A stretch of 10,513 bases of DNA from NCBI GenBank assembly GCA_913046825.1, contig CAJWTF010000134.1, forward strand, positions 1 to 10,513, in the 5' to 3' direction. Made by a program: the position numbers and the translations under genes. Position 1 is the stretch's first letter, and every line of letters begins with the position of its first letter. The notes beneath the pieces were generated by a model. That model did no database searches and was not told the origin of the DNA. It saw nothing but the letters and a program-made list of their open reading frames with translations. Shown one piece after another: positions 7,466 through 10,513 of this stretch. The stretch is from an uncultured Rickettsiales bacterium (lineage in GTDB: Bacteria > Pseudomonadota > Alphaproteobacteria > UBA8366).

Positions 7466-9175
7466 TCAACCGCGCACGGCTGGCAAACGCCAGTATTCGC
7501 GCACCAGCCTTCCAATTTCGGTTTGATTGGTATCTAGAAACTCCCGCCGGCACCGTGAAGTTTCGGGCAATCGACGCGCTTCCTCGACATCAAACGGCAA
7601 GGCCGCTCTCCGCCGAATACGGCCGATCCGCCCATCACTCTCAAACGCGAATTCAAATACATCCAATCGACGCGCCGACCCGGTTCCGGCATCGCGCATC
7701 ATCAAAAGTGCTTCGAAGTAATCCGGATTCTGCCGCACCATGCGGAAACACGCGAAATTCTCGACCCGAGACAAGGCGATGTGAATCAATAACTGCCGCC
7801 GATCCGCGAACCGCGCCGCTGCGAAACCCATGCCCTCGGTCGGTTCCTCGAGACCAACATCGCGACCGATAAACCGGCGTGACGAAAGCATCTGAAGAAA
7901 CTTTGACCCGCCACGCCACTCCTTGGCGATAGCGTTTAGAACGTCGCAATGTTCGGCAACCCGAGGGCCGCTTACGCCAAGGCAAACATATCTCCCTGTT
8001 GGACCTGTGGGGACATCCGTTGATTTTTCAGTTACAACCACAGCCCGTTCCCGCTCCTGTGTCGTCGCCATGGCGGCGTTTGCACGCGCAAGGCCATTGA
8101 AAACACCAGTTTCAGCAAGCGCCGCCGTCAACCGCAGATCTCCACAAATCGTGCTGTTCTGATCGATCAGGGTCGCTGGATCATATCTCGCCAAGAACGC
8201 TATACCGGCGGCATCTTGCGACGTTAGCCCCATGTCTTTACTGAGCGCCGAATACACACCCCTGCACGATGCATCGGCATCTTCGGAAGCCGATAATTCA
8301 AACGCCGCCTTGGCGCGTTCCAGGAGAGTGTTTTTAAACCCACTATCTCCGAATCCCGCGTCAACATTACGCTCGATCAATGACAAAACGGCATTACGGC
8401 GGTCGGCAGCCGACGCACCGGAGACGACTAAATTTTCGAATCCATTGGTGGAGAAAAATTCTCCGAAGAGCATCGAGCTCCGTGTCTCCAAACTAACCCT
8501 AACCGCACCGACAGCACGGCCGCTGAAATCGCGCACCGGCATCAATGAATTGGTATCATCAAGCTTGCTTATCCCGGGAGATGCTTCATCGGCAAACACC
8601 GAGACCCATCCCCTAAACGCCTTACCATTGCCCCCGAACGAACGCATGAGGCCCGGCAACAAACCCGTGGCCGCGCTCTCCAACGGAACCACATCCAGTC
8701 GCAGCTCAACTTTATCCGCCGCGCGCCGCGCCATATACGGCGTCGTCGCGCCGGAATCGGGAGAGACACTACTCGTATCGAGAAGAATATAACCATCCTG
8801 ATCCCGGGCGATGGAAAGTGACGCGGGATGAGACAAACGGAGTTTAACCGAAGCGGCACCCGCCGTTGATACCATCTTTCCAAACAACGATGCCCAAAGT
8901 TGTCCAATCGGGTCTGCGGTCGCGCGCGCAGGGGCCAACGGAATATATTCCGCGCGAATCCGATAGTATTGCTCGCCTGGTGCGATGGTAGGTATGGACG
9001 GTGCGTCGCCACTGATTTTCGCGGCCTCCACAAATGAGGGACGCGGGTCGCCATACGCGTAAATCAGAACGATCGACAGAAACGCAAGAAATACCACGCC
9101 GCCGACCCAGGCAGATGTTTGCCAACCAAGGCTCGCTGACTGAGAACGTTCCGCTCCTTTCCGGTCTTCCGACAC
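7466..9175 (-). CDS. Membrane-anchored protein of unknown function, single N-terminal helix, 569 residues
   Basis: I do not recognise this family. After a hydrophilic N-terminus (SEDRKGAERSQS) there is one hydrophobic segment at about residues 20-40 (WVGGVVFLAFLSIVLIYAYG). The remaining roughly 525 residues should lie outside the cytoplasmic membrane. They include an Ala-rich middle part and six cysteines (304, 344, 398, 410, 476, 542), all in this region, an even number that could form disulfides. No catalytic motif is obvious. The GTG at 9173-9175 is chosen because AGGGGGG (9189 to 9183) lies seven bases upstream; the ATG at 9259 would add 28 residues that overlap the predicted promoter and look non-coding. 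The gene faces away from the thioesterase gene and converges on the transglycosylase pseudogene. The open frame over 1.7 kb and the membrane-anchor topology make it a real gene; its role cannot be deduced. Confidence 0.85.
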   Translation of the reverse strand: MSEDRKGAERSQSASLGWQTSAWVGGVVFLAFLSIVLIYAYGDPRPSFVEAAKISGDAPSIPTIAPGEQYYRIRAEYIPLAPARATADPIGQLWASLFGKMVSTAGAASVKLRLSHPASLSIARDQDGYILLDTSSVSPDSGATTPYMARRAADKVELRLDVVPLESAATGLLPGLMRSFGGNGKAFRGWVSVFADEASPGISKLDDTNSLMPVRDFSGRAVGAVRVSLETRSSMLFGEFFSTNGFENLVVSGASAADRRNAVLSLIERNVDAGFGDSGFKNTLLERAKAAFELSASEDADASCRGVYSALSKDMGLTSQDAAGIAFLARYDPATLIDQNSTICGDLRLTAALAETGVFNGLARANAAMATTQERERAVVVTEKSTDVPTGPTGRYVCLGVSGPRVAEHCDVLNAIAKEWRGGSKFLQMLSSRRFIGRDVGLEEPTEGMGFAAARFADRRQLLIHIALSRVENFACFRMVRQNPDYFEALLMMRDAGTGSARRLDVFEFAFESDGRIGRIRRRAALPFDVEEARRLPETSRCRREFLDTNQTEIGRLVREYWRLPAVRG

Positions 9176-9182
9176 GCTTATT

Positions 9183-9189
9183 CCCCCCT
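9183..9189 (-). promoter_or_regulatory. Strong ribosome binding site that decides the GTG start of the 569-residue protein
   Basis: Read on the minus strand, AGGGGGG ends seven bases before the GTG at 9175. The alternative ATG codons at 9259 and 9208 have no comparable site, so the GTG is the likely start. Confidence 0.7.
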
Positions 9190-9226
9190 GATGCCGCCAA
9201 CGGCGCATGGATTTTCGCCTATGGAC

Positions 9227-9255
9227 AGTATGACCAAAGTCCGCCCAAAATCCAA
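9227..9255 (-). promoter_or_regulatory. Candidate promoter for the 569-residue membrane protein
   Basis: On the minus strand, TTGGAT (9255 to 9250) and CATACT (9232 to 9227) are 17 bases apart and resemble -35 and -10 boxes. Transcription would begin near 9220, leaving about 45 bases before the GTG. This supports the GTG over the ATG at 9259, which lies upstream of the predicted start. The match is moderate. Confidence 0.35.
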
Positions 9256-9336
9256 TCATCTAACGTTTCGAATTTACGACGCTCCGCAAACGGTATCCCT
9301 TGCCAAATTCCGGCACCCGACAATTTGAGTGTTACT

Positions 9337-9834
9337 ATGTCAAATTCCAATATCCCGGCCCCGCTGCAGCTACACCAAGAAATCGTCCTTCCGGAGTGGA
9401 TCGACTACAACGGACATATGAACGTCGCGTTTTATGTTTTGGCATTCGATCATGCGACCGATGCGATGCTTGAATTCCTGCGATTGACCCATGACTACAA
9501 GACGAAAGAGAATACCACGACCTTCGTCGCCGATATGAACGTGACCTATATACAGGAGGTCAAGGAAGGAGATCCCTTGCGTTTTACGACGCGAATTTTG
9601 GATTGCGACAAGAAGCGTATCCATTTTTGGCACGAAATGTATCACGCAGCCGAAGGCTATCTCGCGGCGACCAACGAACTGCTCTCTCTCCATATCGACC
9701 TTTCGTCGCGCCGCGTCGGGCCCATGGCCACTGACATCGCCGAATGGATCGGAAATATTCGTGACGCCCATAGCGATCTACCGTTGCCCGAAGGCGTCGG
9801 TCGCCTTATCGGCATGAAAAAGGTGGATCCGTAA
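9337..9834 (+). CDS. Hotdog-fold acyl-CoA thioesterase (4HBT/YbgC-like; possibly betainyl-CoA type)
   Basis: The 165-residue product has the hotdog-fold signature EWIDYNGHMNVAFYV (20-34), with Asp23 in the place of the catalytic acid of the YbgC/4-hydroxybenzoyl-CoA thioesterase group. Next comes the central helix AFDHATDAMLEFL and strands such as VTYIQEVKEGDPLRF and KRIHFWHEMYH. The length is normal for a single-domain thioesterase. The EWIDYNGHMN...DHATDA pattern resembles thioesterases associated with or fused to L-carnitine dehydrogenase, which hydrolyse betainyl-CoA; that substrate is an inference, and no carnitine gene is nearby. The ATG at 9337 is used rather than the open frame from 9034, because everything before it lies antisense to the divergent gene or in its promoter and is not protein-like. 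The ribosome binding site is weak (GAG about eight bases upstream). The product should be cytoplasmic. Confidence 0.85.
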   Translation: MSNSNIPAPLQLHQEIVLPEWIDYNGHMNVAFYVLAFDHATDAMLEFLRLTHDYKTKENTTTFVADMNVTYIQEVKEGDPLRFTTRILDCDKKRIHFWHEMYHAAEGYLAATNELLSLHIDLSSRRVGPMATDIAEWIGNIRDAHSDLPLPEGVGRLIGMKKVDP

Positions 9835-9857
9835 GAACCGGAGGCACCAAAACAAAC

Positions 9858-9885
9858 TTGGTTATCCCCGTGATTCTGATAGTCT
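9858..9885 (+). promoter_or_regulatory. Weak candidate promoter for the diguanylate cyclase gene
   Basis: TTGGTT (9858-9863) and TAGTCT (9880-9885) are 16 bases apart. Transcription would begin near 9892, so the whole hairpin at 9906-9939 would be in the leader RNA. The boxes match consensus only moderately, and cotranscription with the thioesterase gene is an alternative. Confidence 0.25.
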
Positions 9886-9905
9886 AGCCGTGAAAAAACC
9901 TGCGT

Positions 9906-9939
9906 AGCTGAATACCCTTCGGCGAGTAAGGGCTTAGCT
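9906..9939 (+). promoter_or_regulatory. RNA hairpin covering the ribosome binding site of the diguanylate cyclase gene
   Basis: AGCTGA (9906-9911) pairs with TTAGCT (9934-9939, one G-U). After a small internal loop (ATA against C), CCCTT (9915-9919) pairs with AAGGG (9928-9932), closing an eight-base loop. That makes eleven base pairs in all. AAGGG is the only good ribosome binding site before the TTG start at 9940, seven bases away, and it is fully paired. The 3' foot of the stem ends directly at the start codon. No T-run follows, so it is not an intrinsic terminator. The structure would lower translation unless opened by a ligand, protein, small RNA, temperature or translation from upstream; which of these applies cannot be seen. 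Confidence 0.5.
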
Positions 9940-10513
9940 TTGGATCATCCGGACGACATAAAGGCTGCGATCTGTATTGCCGAGAAAGCGCTCCGCATGA
10001 TGATGGAACGGAACATTCCTTCCACGCCGCAAAATTATACAATTTGGTATACTTATGTTAGCGGTCGCGAGCCAGACCTCATTCGGGCAATTGATAAAAT
10101 CATCGCGAATGATGGAGAATTCGGAAATTTCGAAAGCGCCGAACTATTCGAAAAGTTTTTCGGCTTCACCATGGAAGGCGCACGGATACAAGAAGCCAGC
10201 GAACGAATCGGCGTTTCCGTAAAAGAAGTTAGCCAATTTCTCACCGACGCCGCGGATGGCACAGAAGACTTCAAATCTACATTGGAAATTTCGCTCGACC
10301 AAACCCGTTTAGCAGGCAATGCAGATGAACTCAAATCCGCCGTTGGCGCTCTGAAGGTTGAAACCAACGAGATGTTGATCCGTAGCCGCGCCTTGGAAGA
10401 ACAGCTTAAAAGTACAACATCAGAGATCGACACGTTACGACGCAACCTCGAAGAAGTGCGACACGAGGCCATGACCGACGCGTTGACGGGAATCGCCAAT
10501 CGCAAATATTTCG
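9940..10513 (+). CDS. GGDEF-family diguanylate cyclase, N-terminal part (cut by window edge)
   Basis: The gene runs off the right edge after 191 codons. The N-terminal part contains IPSTPQNYTIWYTYVSGREP (25-44), a segment typical of a domain found before GGDEF in many alphaproteobacterial proteins. A charged helical stretch likely to be coiled coil (about 130-176) follows, and MTDALTGIANRKYF (178-191) is the usual opening of a GGDEF domain. Such enzymes make cyclic di-GMP from two GTP. The active-site GG(D/E)EF itself lies outside the window, so catalytic competence cannot be judged. No membrane segment is seen, so the enzyme is probably cytoplasmic. The frame is closed by a TAG at 9880; the first plausible start is TTG at 9940, with AAGGG seven bases before it. 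The ATG codons at 9997-10005 would remove part of the conserved N-terminal helix. The TTG start and hidden ribosome binding site suggest low or controlled expression. Confidence 0.85.
   Translation, partial: MDHPDDIKAAICIAEKALRMMMERNIPSTPQNYTIWYTYVSGREPDLIRAIDKIIANDGEFGNFESAELFEKFFGFTMEGARIQEASERIGVSVKEVSQFLTDAADGTEDFKSTLEISLDQTRLAGNADELKSAVGALKVETNEMLIRSRALEEQLKSTTSEIDTLRRNLEEVRHEAMTDALTGIANRKYF

Noticed and set aside
7375..7872. 165-residue plus-strand open frame
   Set aside because: It is antisense to the well-supported 569-residue gene and rich in Arg/Pro/Ser as expected of a shadow frame.
9034..9336. N-terminal extension of the thioesterase from 9034
   Set aside because: It is antisense to the start of the 569-residue protein and its control region, with basic low-quality sequence. 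The hotdog domain begins after 9337.
9835..9939. Cyclic di-GMP riboswitch before the diguanylate cyclase gene
   Set aside because: The leader is short and I see none of the conserved core sequences of the known classes. A simple hairpin explains the structure.

Overview
This window looks like an ordinary stretch of an alphaproteobacterial chromosome, probably from a free-living Rhodospirillales-like group. The reasons are a VacJ/MlaA lipoprotein, an ArsR-methyltransferase regulator joined to metF and a single-chain metH, and a GGDEF protein with the N-terminal domain common in that class. Coding regions are moderately GC-rich; the two intergenic control regions at about 480-545 and 6300-6526 are strikingly AT-rich. 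I see no phage genes, insertion sequences, CRISPR array, tRNA or rRNA.

Layout. Positions 1-202 (minus) hold the start of mlaA, which runs off the left edge. A divergent intergenic region follows, ending in a near-consensus sigma70-type promoter with an imperfect palindrome lying inside its -35/-10 spacer. Then comes a compact plus-strand operon: sahR-like regulator (552-1520), metF (1511-2386, overlapping by 10 bases) and full-length cobalamin-dependent metH (2403-6107, after a 16-base gap). The two enzymes remethylate homocysteine with methyl groups drawn from methylene-tetrahydrofolate. The regulator belongs to the family that senses S-adenosylhomocysteine through a methyltransferase-like domain, so the operon can be read as a self-regulated methyl-cycle module.

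Convergent with metH, and sharing its last four bases, is a small minus-strand reading frame for a 62-residue putative zinc-ribbon protein (6104-6292). Downstream is a lytic-transglycosylase-like gene (6527-7264) interrupted by an in-frame TAA at codon 157; homologous-looking coding sequence continues for 88 codons after the stop. The roughly 200 bases after it (7265-7465) hold no gene that I can support.

On the minus strand, 7466-9175 encodes a 569-residue protein with one N-terminal membrane helix and a large six-cysteine extracytoplasmic part; I do not recognise its family. Divergent from it is a hotdog-fold acyl-CoA thioesterase (9337-9834). The right edge cuts a diguanylate-cyclase-type gene (from 9940) that appears to start at TTG and whose ribosome binding site is buried in an RNA hairpin.

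There is no obvious novel multi-gene system here. The items most worth checking are the promoter-embedded operator of the methionine operon, the nonsense mutation in the transglycosylase, the hairpin over the diguanylate cyclase start, and the orphan membrane-anchored protein.
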